From the NCBI RefSeq assembly GCF_007753095.1, contig NZ_CP036348.1, forward strand, positions 4,751,411-4,815,410: DNA of 64,000 bases, given 5' to 3'. This DNA comes from Rosistilla carotiformis. GTDB taxonomy: Bacteria > Planctomycetota > Planctomycetia > Pirellulales > Pirellulaceae. Shown piece after piece: positions 1 to 9,265 of this stretch. Every line of letters begins with the position of its first letter. The stretch's first letter is position 1. The position numbers and the translations under genes are program-made. The notes under the pieces were generated by a model. That model was not told the origin of the DNA. It searched no databases and worked only from the letters and a program-made list of their open reading frames with translations.

Positions 1-1163
1 ACATCCTGTGGCTTATGGATCTCGCGTTTGTTGCCGCGCGTGTCGACGATCTCATAGGTCACATTCGGCGCGGTTTGCACCAGGTCGATGTCCGACTCGC
101 TCTCCAAACGCTGCTGCACAATTTCCATGTGCAACAAGCCTAGAAATCCGCATCGGAAACCGAAGCCCAACGCGTCGCTAGTCTCCGGTTCGAATTCAAA
201 GCTGGGGTCGTTGATCGCCAACCGCTCCAATGCGTCGCGCAGATCGCTGAATTCTTGGCCATCGCTAGGATACAACCCGCAATAAACCATCCGCTTGGGA
301 CGCTGGTAACCAGCCAACGGTTCGGCGGCGTCATTGCCGGGAGTGCTGACGGTGTCGCCGATATGAACGTCCGCCAGCGATTTGATGTTGCAAATCAGGT
401 AGCCGACCTGGCCGGCGGTCAATTCCGTACACGATTTCCGTTGCGGAACGAACTGTCCCAGCTCGACCACTTCATGAACCGACCCGGCCCGCAGGAACTT
501 AATCTTCTGCCCTTTCTTGACCGTTCCGTTCATCATCCGAACGTAGGTGATCGCGCCACGGAAATCGTCGTAATTCGAATCGAAGACCATCGCCTGAAGC
601 GGCGCGTTGGCGTCGCCGGTCGGCGCGGGAACGCGTTCGATGATCGCGGTCATCAGTTCTTCGATGCCAATTCCAGCTTTGGCGCTGCACCGTACGACGT
701 CGTCGGGATCGATCCCCAACGAACTCTCCATCTCTTCGGTCACTTCATCGGCCCGCGCGTGCATCAGATCGATCTTGTTGATCACCGGAATGATCTTCAG
801 ATCGTGCTCCATCGCGTTGTACGCATTGGCGACGGTCTGCGCTTCGACGCCCTGGAAGGCATCGACCAGCAGCAGCGCCCCTTCACAACAGCTCAACGAT
901 CGCGAGACTTCGTATTGGAAGTCGACGTGGCCGGGAGTATCGATCAAGTTCACCTCGTACGGTGTGCCTTGATGGATATACCGCATCGAAACCGAGCGGG
1001 CTTTGATGGTAATTCCGCGCTGGCGTTCCAGGGCGAGATCGTCCAGCAACTGTTCTTTCATTTCGCGACGCGTCACCGTTCCGGTGAATTCCAACAAGCG
1101 ATCCGCAAGCGTGCTTTTGCCGTGATCGATGTGCGCAATGATACAAAAGTTTCTGATTTCCAC
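1..1163 (-). CDS. lepA: Elongation factor 4 (LepA), partial at the window edge
   Basis: This is the N-terminal ~387 residues of the translational GTPase EF4/LepA, which binds the ribosome and back-translocates tRNAs; the family is about 600 residues, so the C-terminal third lies to the left of the window. The minus-strand translation shows the P-loop AHIDHGKSTLADR near residues 9-21, the switch II motif DTPGHVDFQYEVSR, the NKID guanine-specificity motif, and the beta-barrel domain that follows. The start is GTG at 1163: the frame has a TAG nine codons upstream and no ATG in between, and GTG-EIRNF matches the usual LepA N-terminus. There is no convincing Shine-Dalgarno sequence. It lies 70 bp downstream of the glucokinase gene on the same strand and may be cotranscribed with it. 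Confidence 0.95.
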   Translation of the reverse strand, partial: MEIRNFCIIAHIDHGKSTLADRLLEFTGTVTRREMKEQLLDDLALERQRGITIKARSVSMRYIHQGTPYEVNLIDTPGHVDFQYEVSRSLSCCEGALLLVDAFQGVEAQTVANAYNAMEHDLKIIPVINKIDLMHARADEVTEEMESSLGIDPDDVVRCSAKAGIGIEELMTAIIERVPAPTGDANAPLQAMVFDSNYDDFRGAITYVRMMNGTVKKGQKIKFLRAGSVHEVVELGQFVPQRKSCTELTAGQVGYLICNIKSLADVHIGDTVSTPGNDAAEPLAGYQRPKRMVYCGLYPSDGQEFSDLRDALERLAINDPSFEFEPETSDALGFGFRCGFLGLLHMEIVQQRLESESDIDLVQTAPNVTYEIVDTRGNKREIHKPQD

Positions 1164-1233
1164 GGGTGGCTTATTCTCAATGAATTCCTAGTGCGATCGC
1201 CGATCGAAATGACCGCGATACGATACTCCACGG

Positions 1234-2277
1234 CTACGGCATCCGCTTGCTGTAGACCTTTCGGGCAAATCCGGCGGATCCCAAATACCCGGCATCCCCG
1301 CCCAACGAAGCGAACCCGATTTCGGTTCCCTTGGCGACGTGGGCAAACGTGCGGGCGTGGAACTCTTTCCGGATCCCTTCCAAAAATCGCTGACCGACCG
1401 GAGACGTTTCCCCGCCAAAATCCATCGCGCCGCCCAGCACGACCAACCCTGGGTCGATGACATGCACGATCGACGTGATTCCAATCCCCAACCAAAACGC
1501 GGTTTCGTCGACGATTTCAAGCGCCATCGCGTCCCCTTGCTCCGCTGCCAAGTAGACCGCTTTGGCCGACAGTTCGGAGTTGCTGCCCCCCAATAAACCT
1601 GAAAGGCTGCTGGTCCCCCCTGCAGTCAAACGCTCGCGGGTGCGATCGACCACCGCACTGGCACTCGCGTAAGCTTCCAATTGGCCGCGACCGCCTCCCC
1701 AAACGCATAACCGAGCCGTTGGTGAAGGGTCGACGATCAGATGCCCGCATTCGCCGCCAAAGCTGTTCGCGCCGTCGATCAATTCGTCGGCAACGACCAC
1801 GCCGCCGCCAACGCCGGTCCCCAGCGTTAACAACACCATACTATCCTGGCGTTGGCCGGTCCCGACCCAAAATTCGCCGTAGGCCGCTGCATTGGCGTCA
1901 TTAATAAACGCAACCGGCCGCTGGGTTGCTTGGGCGAAGGCATCGCGTATCGGAAAATTCCACCAATGCGGTAGATTCGGAGGATCCAACAGATAGCCTC
2001 GCGGGATGTCCATCGATCCAGGCGTCCCCAGCCCAATCATCGGAACGTCGGCATTGGAGAAGCCCAAGTCCCGCTGAACCTTCGCCAGAACCGCGGCGGT
2101 TCGATCGACGGCGGCCTGCGGGCCTTCGGATTCCTGAGTCGGAATATGATCAAAATGCAGCGTTTTCCCCGAATCGTCTACCAAGCCGAACTTGATGTTC
2201 GTTCCACCCACATCCACCCCCCAAAACAAAGGCTTGGAGGCTTCTGCAGGTGTCGTGGTAGGAGGCGAACTGGGCAT
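1234..2277 (-). CDS. ROK-family glucokinase
   Basis: A 347-residue cytoplasmic sugar kinase of the ROK family, predicted to phosphorylate glucose with ATP. The phosphate-binding motif DVGGTNIKFGLVD lies near residues 21-33, the catalytic Asp is in FINDANAAAYGE, the second glycine-rich segment is LTLGTGVGGG, and the ROK signature GGECGHL follows. The family's zinc-binding CxCGxxGCxE motif is altered: only the leading Cys of a C-V-W-G-G-G segment remains and the last Cys is Gln (GQLE). The N-terminal ~15 residues (rich in Thr, Pro and Ala) are an unstructured extension. Sugar specificity is inferred from the family; a different hexose is possible. Confidence 0.88.
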   Translation of the reverse strand: MPSSPPTTTPAEASKPLFWGVDVGGTNIKFGLVDDSGKTLHFDHIPTQESEGPQAAVDRTAAVLAKVQRDLGFSNADVPMIGLGTPGSMDIPRGYLLDPPNLPHWWNFPIRDAFAQATQRPVAFINDANAAAYGEFWVGTGQRQDSMVLLTLGTGVGGGVVVADELIDGANSFGGECGHLIVDPSPTARLCVWGGGRGQLEAYASASAVVDRTRERLTAGGTSSLSGLLGGSNSELSAKAVYLAAEQGDAMALEIVDETAFWLGIGITSIVHVIDPGLVVLGGAMDFGGETSPVGQRFLEGIRKEFHARTFAHVAKGTEIGFASLGGDAGYLGSAGFARKVYSKRMP

Positions 2278-2572
2278 GGCAATCCCTTCCGATTTCAGAA
2301 CTCAGCGTGTCAGCCTCTGAGTATAGAAAGCCAAGTGAAATCGGACAACGAGGATCGCACCGTCGATAGCATCGCGCCGACGCTCGCCCCAAATGGATAA
2401 TGCGCTCGCGCCGTCTGCGACCGGGGAACAAAAGCCGTGCGACGCGAGCGCATCGTGAATTACCGTTGCCCAGGATGCAACCGATGGTCGCTTCAGGTTC
2501 GACGCGATCGCCGTCGTTGCGGTTCTCAAAGCGACTCGATCGATCGGCCCACCGCCTTCGGTGTCGAACGCG

Positions 2573-3748
2573 TTAGCAAACCGCTTCGCATTCGGCGTGT
2601 TCCGATCCAGGAACCGCTTCGATTTCGAAGCGACCATCGATCTGCCCAAACTCGCAGAACGTTTCCAGGTTGCGGAGGATCGATTCATTGACCTGTTGTC
2701 CACTGGCAACCACCAACTTCCCTCCTTCCAAGCGGACATCGGCGGCCAGCACCATCCCTGGCCGCAAGTCGGCCAGCGCGACCGTTCGTCGGGAGCGTTG
2801 GCACAGGCCCACGTCAAGCTGCCGGCCGAGCGCTTCGAGAACTTCGGGATCGTACCGTTCTGCCTGCTGTTGCATTTTTTCAAACGCCGCCGGGACATCA
2901 CTCATCTGTTTGAGCGCGATCTCAAAATTTAACGCTGCCTTAAGAATCCGCGCCCCGATGGGAATGTCCGTTCCACGGACGTCGTCGAAGGGGGAACCGC
3001 TGCCATCGAAGCCCTTTTCCTGATAGGAAACAATCGCGGCGACATTTTCCAATCGGGGAATCTCTTGCAACATCGCACGGGCCACCGACGGATGCTGTTC
3101 GTACGCCGACCGCTCTTCGTCCGGAACGGGAATCCCTTCGAGCATGCATTCCAAGGCGCGTTCGGAAAGGGAGACACATCCCAACGGGAACAACATCGAT
3201 GCGATCTTCAGATCCCAGATGTTTTCCAACTGCATTTGGTTTCCGATCGCCAACGCAATCCGTTGGACTTTGCTGACCCGCCCAAAGGCCAACGGATGGA
3301 CCAACGAGAGGATCGCGCACAACACGGTCACGCTGCCCTGCAATGTGCCTTCCAGCAGTTCGCGTTGCCCGGTCACCAACTGGTATTGCTCCAGACCTTC
3401 TCGGATCGCCCGTTCCAACAGTTCCCGTGGACACGGCTTGGAAAGAAATCGTGCGATGTTCCCTTCATTGACCGCTTTGATCGTGGCCTGCAGGTCGGCA
3501 TATCCTGAGAGCATGATGCGCACCGTATCGGGAGCAACCGTGCGGACGTGCGTCAGCAATTCGGCGCCATTCATCTTGGGCATCCGCATATCCGAAACAA
3601 CGACGGCAAATGGATTTTCAGAATCCAGCAGATCGATTGCTTCGTGCGGCCCATTGGCCGTTTCGTAATCAAGCACTCCTTCGAATTGGCGTGCGATACT
3701 ATTCAACACTTTCTGATTATCATCAACAAACAGAACTCTTCGGTTCAT
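2573..3748 (-). CDS. Response regulator with degenerate HD-GYP output domain
   Basis: 391 residues. A receiver domain (residues ~3-120) has the acidic pair VDD, the phospho-acceptor Asp in VVVSDMRMPKMNG, and the Lys in LSKPC. The rest resembles the HD-GYP cyclic-di-GMP phosphodiesterase fold: a helix starting HPLAFGRVSKVQR, a later HPSVARAMLQEIP, and KGFDGSGSPFDD followed by IPIGARILKAA. The metal-binding HD dyad, normally in a LLHDIGK-type segment, is replaced by MLFPLGC, and the GYP signature reads GSP, so catalysis by the usual mechanism is unlikely. The gene starts 4 bp after the stop of the REC-HDOD gene, so the two are almost certainly translated from one message. Its role is probably protein-protein signalling rather than c-di-GMP hydrolysis. 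Confidence 0.85.
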   Translation of the reverse strand: MNRRVLFVDDNQKVLNSIARQFEGVLDYETANGPHEAIDLLDSENPFAVVVSDMRMPKMNGAELLTHVRTVAPDTVRIMLSGYADLQATIKAVNEGNIARFLSKPCPRELLERAIREGLEQYQLVTGQRELLEGTLQGSVTVLCAILSLVHPLAFGRVSKVQRIALAIGNQMQLENIWDLKIASMLFPLGCVSLSERALECMLEGIPVPDEERSAYEQHPSVARAMLQEIPRLENVAAIVSYQEKGFDGSGSPFDDVRGTDIPIGARILKAALNFEIALKQMSDVPAAFEKMQQQAERYDPEVLEALGRQLDVGLCQRSRRTVALADLRPGMVLAADVRLEGGKLVVASGQQVNESILRNLETFCEFGQIDGRFEIEAVPGSEHAECEAVC

Positions 3749-3752
3749 CGCA

Positions 3753-4937
3753 TTATTCCTCGTCGGTGACGGCAGTACGCCAAGTATTCAGTCTTCCGGA
3801 AAGCCCTAACCTGGAAAGCAGATCTTCGCAGTGTTCGATGTCGCGATCGGACCAAGGATCCGATCGTTCATGTGCGATGCAGTCGGCGGCACATACGACG
3901 GCGGCAGCCGAGGGGCGATCCAGCGGGCACTCCGTCGGCCGTTGATGCAACGCCACCGCCTGAACGATCTCCGACGGCAATCCCCACAGCCCCAGCAAAT
4001 AGGCCCCCAGCTTGTCGTCGCAAATCTCATCGATGCCCACTTCGGTGCGCCAAAAGGAATCGCTTCCCAATGCCGTCGCCCCGACCAACGGACGAGAAAC
4101 GCGGGAATGACAGACCGAAATCAATCGACCGATGTCGTGAAGCAGGCCCGCCGTATAGGCTTCCCGCTGCAATTGGATCGACCAGCCTTCGGTTTGGGCG
4201 ATCTTGCAGCCGATGCGAGCCACGCGTTGGGCATGGGCGGCGTGCTGTTCGATGCAAAACCCCGACCCCTCGGGAATTTCCATTGGCGAAAAATGTTCCA
4301 ACATGGCAACAAGGGCCTGCATCGCGTCGATTCCGATCGCTCGCGCGGCTTGGGTGGCGCTGTATTCGCTGCCGTTGTAGCCGAACATGGCCGAATTAGC
4401 CAACTGTAAGGTTTTCGCGGTCAAACCGGGATCACACGCGATAAGGGCTCCCACTTTTTGAATCGAACCATTCCGCGAGTTCACCTCCGCAACCACACGC
4501 TCCAACAGTCCCGGCGTCGTCGGTAGCGAAGAGATCTGTCCGACCACCCGATGCGTATCGGCACATCCGAACGCATTGCGAATTGCATCGGTGCGAGCCA
4601 AGACGTCGCGAAGCGTTTTCGCGTCGCAAGGCTTCGACAAAAATTGATGCATGGGTAAAGCGGCCCGGTACATCGTGTCGCGATCGGCTTGGCCCGACAG
4701 GATGATTCGAGAGGTGCCTGGCGACTGCCGGCTGACATGGTCCAACAAGGTCGCGCCATCCATCCCAGGCATCCGCATATCGGTCACCAAGATGTCGACA
4801 TCGTTCGCTTGCAGTGCTCCAATCGCTTCGCGACCGTTGCTCGCGGTTCCAAAGTCCCAATCGACGTCGGCACAGTCCAACATGCGACTGATCGCACGTA
4901 GGACCTGCGGCTCATCGTCCACAAACATCACACGCAT
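3753..4937 (-). CDS. Response regulator with HDOD domain
   Basis: 394 residues. The N-terminal receiver domain has FVDDE, the phospho-acceptor Asp in ILVTDMRMPGMDG, the Ser in IILSGQAD and the Lys in LSKPC. It is followed by an HDOD domain, which begins ISSLPTTPGLLERVV and contains DPGLTAKTLQLANSA and the HD segment AGLLHDIGRLIS. HDOD proteins are signalling outputs and generally lack proven hydrolase activity. The start at 4937 is chosen because AGAGGGG lies 7 bases upstream of this ATG and the receiver domain starts directly after it; the frame stays open for 16 more codons upstream. It is the first gene of a two-gene operon with the degenerate HD-GYP regulator. No histidine kinase is adjacent. 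Confidence 0.88.
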   Translation of the reverse strand: MRVMFVDDEPQVLRAISRMLDCADVDWDFGTASNGREAIGALQANDVDILVTDMRMPGMDGATLLDHVSRQSPGTSRIILSGQADRDTMYRAALPMHQFLSKPCDAKTLRDVLARTDAIRNAFGCADTHRVVGQISSLPTTPGLLERVVAEVNSRNGSIQKVGALIACDPGLTAKTLQLANSAMFGYNGSEYSATQAARAIGIDAMQALVAMLEHFSPMEIPEGSGFCIEQHAAHAQRVARIGCKIAQTEGWSIQLQREAYTAGLLHDIGRLISVCHSRVSRPLVGATALGSDSFWRTEVGIDEICDDKLGAYLLGLWGLPSEIVQAVALHQRPTECPLDRPSAAAVVCAADCIAHERSDPWSDRDIEHCEDLLSRLGLSGRLNTWRTAVTDEE

Positions 4938-5449
4938 CGTTTGCCCCTCTAACTTGTTCCCGTTCATTTCAAGGTTGTGCCCCAACCGGTGCAGTGGCAG
5001 CTAGATTCTGTAGCGCTACGCGACCCGCCATCGCATCCACACATCCGAGCGTCCGCCGAAGCGAGCGACCGCGGTTACCGCACATCGCTCAGATCTCCGA
5101 TTGAACTCGTGTCATGGACTTCGAATCACCAGCCCCGCCCCAGAATTGCCCATTCCAAAGCTCCAACGGCGACTCGAATCACGCCACACGCAAACATAGT
5201 TTGCCGATGCGTACCGTATCTTTGCATTCTGAGAAGTTTTGAGGATTCAGAATCGGCGCCAGACCGCGCCGCAGCGATCGAACGCATTCCGGTATCGATT
5301 AAACCGTTTGTGAGGCCCGAACCCGAGAAGGCTGACAAGAAATCGCCGCGTCACCGGGCAGAGAGGGGGAAGCAAAAAGAGACACTTCCCCCGGACGCTA
5401 TCGCGCCCGCCGGTTCGATCGATGGAAGGCGCGGTTCGTCCCAACCTTG
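4938..5449. other. Intergenic stretch without a supported gene
   Basis: About 510 bp between the response-regulator operon and the end of the RNase PH gene. Open frames here lack conserved motifs and read against each other. The only structure noted is the stem-loop listed at 5365-5392. The promoter of the response-regulator operon should lie at the left side, but I see no convincing -35/-10 pair. Confidence 0.5.
5365..5392 (-). terminator. Stem-loop downstream of rph, possible terminator
   Basis: GGGGGAAG and CTTCCCCC form an 8-bp perfect stem around a 12-base loop, 58-85 bases past the rph stop codon. On the minus strand the stem is followed by TCTCT rather than a clean T-run, so it is a weak intrinsic terminator at best. 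Confidence 0.35.
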
Positions 5450-6154
5450 CTATTGTGCCAGCGAATGCTTTTGCAATGCGACCAATTGGTCGATCCCTTG
5501 TTTGCCAACGGCCAGCAACTGGGCCAATTGATCGCTGTCAAACGTCGCTTCTTCGCCCGTCCCCTGCAATTCGACGAACCGACCGGCCCCCGTCATCACG
5601 ATGTTCATGTCGACATCCGCCGCGGAATCCAGGCGATAGTCGAGGTCCAGATAGATTTGATCGTCGATCACTCCCGAACTGATCGCCGCGACATAATCGC
5701 GGATCGGTCCTTGCCCGATTTCTGCGTCGGGCAACACCGATCGCACCGCATCGACCAGAGCGACGAAACCGCCGGTGATCGAAGCGGTTCGGGTCCCTCC
5801 ATCTGCCTGTAAAACATCGCAGTCAATATTCACCGCCAATTCACCCAACGCTTCGTGATCGACGACGGCCCTCAGGCTACGACCGATCAAACGTTGGATC
5901 TCCGTCGTCCGACCGTCGACCTTGCCCCCGCGGTCGCGTTGCTTTCGTGACGACGTACTGTGCGGCAACATGTTGTATTCGGCGGTCACCCAACCCTTGC
6001 CCGACCCTTCCCGCCACTTCGGCAGCGTCTTCGAGACCGACGCGGTGCAAAGCACCACCGTTTCACCACAACGATACAAAACGCTTCCTGGGGAAGACTT
6101 CAGATAATGGCGTTCGATCGAAACTTCGCGGATTTGATTTGCGGGGCGATCCAT
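5450..6154 (-). CDS. rph: Ribonuclease PH
   Basis: 234 residues, close to the usual length. RNase PH is a phosphorolytic 3'-to-5' exoribonuclease that trims tRNA precursors. Diagnostic segments are GSGKGWVTAEYNMLP near the N-terminus, QRLIGRSLRAVVD, and DCDVLQADGGTRTASITGG, followed by the phosphate-binding and dimer regions. The open frame extends 51 codons further upstream. ATG at 6154 is chosen because MDRPANQIREV aligns with the standard N-terminus (M-R-P-x-x-R) and the upstream part has no family similarity. It may share a message with the sulfite reductase gene located upstream on the same strand. Confidence 0.93.
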   Translation of the reverse strand: MDRPANQIREVSIERHYLKSSPGSVLYRCGETVVLCTASVSKTLPKWREGSGKGWVTAEYNMLPHSTSSRKQRDRGGKVDGRTTEIQRLIGRSLRAVVDHEALGELAVNIDCDVLQADGGTRTASITGGFVALVDAVRSVLPDAEIGQGPIRDYVAAISSGVIDDQIYLDLDYRLDSAADVDMNIVMTGAGRFVELQGTGEEATFDSDQLAQLLAVGKQGIDQLVALQKHSLAQ

Positions 6155-6339
6155 AGGTCGGGCGGTCCAGAAGCGAGGGCGAAAGAAAGAAACAGAACCG
6201 GGCGAATCGCAACGGGTCTCGCCACGATCGGCTACCGACATCGAAACCGATCGATCGGTCGGCGGAATTGAAAAACCCAACGTATCGGCGACGGACACGT
6301 TGGGCAATGTAGTTCATCAAAAGGACAACGCGCGCGTTT

Positions 6340-8043
6340 TTAAGCCGACGCGGTGCACAGCTTCTCGAGTTCTTCTTTACCGACGCGGGCGCAGAAGTCA
6401 CCAAGCGTCTCACTCTCTTGCCGGTAGTTCTTGTACGCGGTGAAGACGCTGACCAGAGTCGACGTGACCTCTTCGGCAGGGACCAAATCGCGGAAGATGT
6501 AGTTGAGCCGGTTGCCCAACAATGCGCCCCCCACGAACACGGTGTATTTCCCTTTCGCTTTTCCGACCAATCCGATGTCCGCGTTGTAAGGACGCGCACA
6601 CCCGTTGGGGCACCCGGTCATCCGGATCGTGAAGGCATCTTTGTCGAGCCCCAACTTGGCCAACGGAGCTTCCAGTTCATCGATCATTCCGGGCAAAGCG
6701 CGTTCGCTTTCGGTGATCGACAACCCACAGGTTGGCAAACCAACACAGGCCATCGACCAGCGGCGAACCGTACTGACCTCTTCGGAAACCGGAATCCCGT
6801 GCTTCTTGAGGATCTCGATCAGCTTTGGTTTGTCGTCGGGAGCGATGTCGCAGAGGATCGCACTCTGATGCGAGGTCAATCGAATCTCGGGCTTCAGTTC
6901 GCCGCAAATTTCTCGGAAACAAGCCTTCCATTGTCGCTCCGGACCATCGGACAGGCGACCGTTTTCGACATTCAAACCATAGGACCACTTGCCGTCCCCT
7001 TGGTCTTGCCATCCCATGTGGTCGTCGAAGCCGTGAACATCGTCTTCGGTGCAATCGTCCAAGGGAGCACCAAACTGCTTTTCGACAGCAGCGCGGAACT
7101 TTTCGACACCCCAATCGGCGATCAAGTACTTCAAACGGGCGATCTTGCGATCTTCACGGTTCCCGTGGTCGCGTTGCACGATCACAACCGCTTCGGCAAC
7201 CTTCAGGACATCTTCCGATTTGACAAATGCCATCCGCTTGCCCAACGCCGGGAACGTCTTGGCGGCCGACGGAGTTGTGCCCATGCCGCCACCAACGGTG
7301 AAGTTGTATCCGATCAGCTTGCCATCGCGAACGACCGCGATCAAACCCAGATCTTGGGTGTAGACATCGATGCAGTTGTCTTCGGGCAGGGCGATCCCGA
7401 TCTTGAACTTCCGCGGCAGGTAGGTCTTGCCGTAAATCGGTTCCACTTCTTCGGGTGCCTTCTCGTCCTGAAGCAACTGCTTCTCACCGGTCTCATCGTC
7501 GACCAGCCAGCATTGGCGGTAGGAGATCGTGCGGGGTGCCAAGTGCATCGCCAAGGCAAGCGCCGTCGATTGGATTTCGTCGTGGATGCTATCGCTACGT
7601 TTGGCGGGGCAGGACATCACGTTGCGATTGACGTCGCCGCAGGCAGCCAGAGTCGACAGACCACACTCATTGATCCGCGCGATCGTTGTCTTCAGATCGG
7701 TTTTTGGGACGCCGTGCAATTGAATCGCCTGACGCGTGGTCAGCTTCATCGTCGAATTGCCGAATTCGTCACAAAGATCCAAGTGGGCCAGGAATTGTTC
7801 GGAGGTGAGCACGCCCGACGGGATTCGGGTGCGGATCATGAACGAATAGCTTTTTCCACCGGGCGATTTTCGCGAATCGCGATCGTCCTGCTGGTACGTC
7901 CCGTGGAACTTCAACAGCTGCAAATCGCCTTTGCCGAAGTGATCGGTATCCGCCTTCAATTCGTCTGGGATCGTGCCGCGAAGATAACGAGATTCGTCCT
8001 TAAAACCTTCGACGGGGCTCAGCTTGGGAGCATCGGTGGACAT
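6340..8043 (-). CDS. cysI: Sulfite reductase hemoprotein subunit
   Basis: 567 residues, matching the siroheme/4Fe-4S sulfite reductase family (about 570). The enzyme reduces sulfite to sulfide in assimilatory sulfur metabolism. The cluster-binding cysteines are visible as CVGLPTC (Cx5C) and, about 40 residues later, CPNGC (Cx3C). Substrate-binding Arg and Lys segments such as TTRQAIQLHGV are also present. No flavoprotein subunit (cysJ) is adjacent, so the electron donor could be ferredoxin or a flavoprotein encoded elsewhere; the exact donor cannot be told from this sequence. Nitrite reductase is the main alternative, but the length and the nearly full match to CysI favour sulfite. The 5' leader contains an inverted repeat. 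Confidence 0.9.
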   Translation of the reverse strand: MSTDAPKLSPVEGFKDESRYLRGTIPDELKADTDHFGKGDLQLLKFHGTYQQDDRDSRKSPGGKSYSFMIRTRIPSGVLTSEQFLAHLDLCDEFGNSTMKLTTRQAIQLHGVPKTDLKTTIARINECGLSTLAACGDVNRNVMSCPAKRSDSIHDEIQSTALALAMHLAPRTISYRQCWLVDDETGEKQLLQDEKAPEEVEPIYGKTYLPRKFKIGIALPEDNCIDVYTQDLGLIAVVRDGKLIGYNFTVGGGMGTTPSAAKTFPALGKRMAFVKSEDVLKVAEAVVIVQRDHGNREDRKIARLKYLIADWGVEKFRAAVEKQFGAPLDDCTEDDVHGFDDHMGWQDQGDGKWSYGLNVENGRLSDGPERQWKACFREICGELKPEIRLTSHQSAILCDIAPDDKPKLIEILKKHGIPVSEEVSTVRRWSMACVGLPTCGLSITESERALPGMIDELEAPLAKLGLDKDAFTIRMTGCPNGCARPYNADIGLVGKAKGKYTVFVGGALLGNRLNYIFRDLVPAEEVTSTLVSVFTAYKNYRQESETLGDFCARVGKEELEKLCTASA

Positions 8044-8081
8044 TGAGCGGAGATCCTTAATAACAGTTCATTGCATGCCAA

Positions 8082-8128
8082 AAGTGGCAGCGATTTCAGT
8101 TTGAGTGCAAAGTGACACTGTGCCACTT
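8082..8128 (-). promoter_or_regulatory. Inverted repeat in the cysI leader, possible operator
   Basis: AAGTGGCA (8082-8089) and TGCCACTT (8121-8128) form an 8-bp perfect inverted repeat with a 31-base spacer, 39-85 bases upstream of the cysI start. On the minus strand, a -10-like TATAGT lies just upstream of the outer arm. This arrangement would suit a repressor or activator site near the transcription start, but no regulator family is recognised. Confidence 0.35.
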
Positions 8129-8334
8129 AGATCAACTATACCGATTTAGACGTTTTTTGACCACGCCGGTTCAGGGCCCCACCGCTGGTGGAGCAGGATC
8201 TCGTTAGTGTAGTAGACGATCGTGCATTGCATCCTTTAAGCTGCCCCTGCGTACCCGCAGCCCCTTGAATTTGCTGCGTGTTGGGTCCCCGCTGCCCTTC
8301 CAATCCTTCATCTTTTTCGAGCGAGCAAACTCCT

Positions 8335-9219
8335 GTGACAGCAAGAATTCTCGATGGCAAAGCGATCGCTGCGGAGATTCGCGGCGAGACGGCTCAACAG
8401 ACCGCAGACTGGGTCGCTAAGGGGGGGAAACAGCCCTGTCTGGCGGCCGTCTTGGTTGGATCAGACCCCGCTAGCGAGGTGTATGTTCGCAATAAGCAGC
8501 GCGCGTGCGAGCGTGCTGGCATCGACAGCCAATTGCATCGCCTGGACGCGTCGACCTCGCAGGCCGAATTAATCGCCGTGGTCGAGCGTTTGAACAACGA
8601 TCCGCACGTCGATGGGATCCTTGTCCAGTTGCCACTTCCGGCCGGGCTGGACGAACGCGAAATCTTAGACGTTGTCGATCCAATGAAAGATGTCGACGCG
8701 TTCAGTCCCGAAAATGTCGGCTTGCTGGTCCAAGGGCGGCCGCGTTTTTTGCCTTGCACGCCTCACGGTGTGGTGCAGCTGCTGAAGCGTTGCCAGATCC
8801 CTGTTCCCGGAAAACATGTCGTCGTGATCGGTCGCAGCGATATCGTCGGCAAGCCGATGGCGCTGCTGTTGGCCGCTCGCGATGGAACCTGCGGTCCCGA
8901 GGCTGCCAACGCGACCGTCACGATTGCGCATTCGCAAAGCGATGATCTGGAAGGGATCGTGCGCAGCGGCGATATCATCGTCGCCGCCGTCGGCCGGCCC
9001 GAAATGGTTCGCGGGTCGTGGCTCAAACCGGGGGCCGTCGTGATCGATGTCGGCATCAACCGCGTCGGTGACCGTTTGGTCGGCGACGTGCACTTTGAAG
9101 AAGCGAGCGCCGTTGCCAGCGCCATCACTCCGGTTCCCGGAGGCGTCGGCCCATTGACGATTGCCATGTTGTTGCAAAATACGCTGATGGCCGCAAAACT
9201 GAAAACCGGCAAAGCGTAA
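8335..9219 (+). CDS. folD: Bifunctional methylenetetrahydrofolate dehydrogenase/cyclohydrolase
   Basis: 294 residues. FolD interconverts 5,10-methylene-, methenyl- and 10-formyl-tetrahydrofolate in one-carbon metabolism. The catalytic YVRNK segment (Tyr and Lys), the DGILVQLPLP motif, the DVDAF segment, the NADP-binding VVVIGRSDIVGKPMA and the C-terminal PVPGGVGPLTIAML are all present. The frame is open back to an ATG at 8278, but the added 19 residues are not FolD-like; the GTG at 8335 gives V-T-A-R-I-L-D-G, the expected start. The Shine-Dalgarno sequence is weak. The gene is divergent from cysI. Confidence 0.92.
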   Translation: MTARILDGKAIAAEIRGETAQQTADWVAKGGKQPCLAAVLVGSDPASEVYVRNKQRACERAGIDSQLHRLDASTSQAELIAVVERLNNDPHVDGILVQLPLPAGLDEREILDVVDPMKDVDAFSPENVGLLVQGRPRFLPCTPHGVVQLLKRCQIPVPGKHVVVIGRSDIVGKPMALLLAARDGTCGPEAANATVTIAHSQSDDLEGIVRSGDIIVAAVGRPEMVRGSWLKPGAVVIDVGINRVGDRLVGDVHFEEASAVASAITPVPGGVGPLTIAMLLQNTLMAAKLKTGKA

Positions 9220-9265
9220 TCCGACGCCAAACGCCTACAACCCAAACGGGAAACCTGGTCGACCG

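Noticed and set aside
255-1460. Plus-strand frame of 401 codons opposite lepA
   Set aside because: The minus strand encodes unmistakable LepA motifs; this is its antisense shadow.
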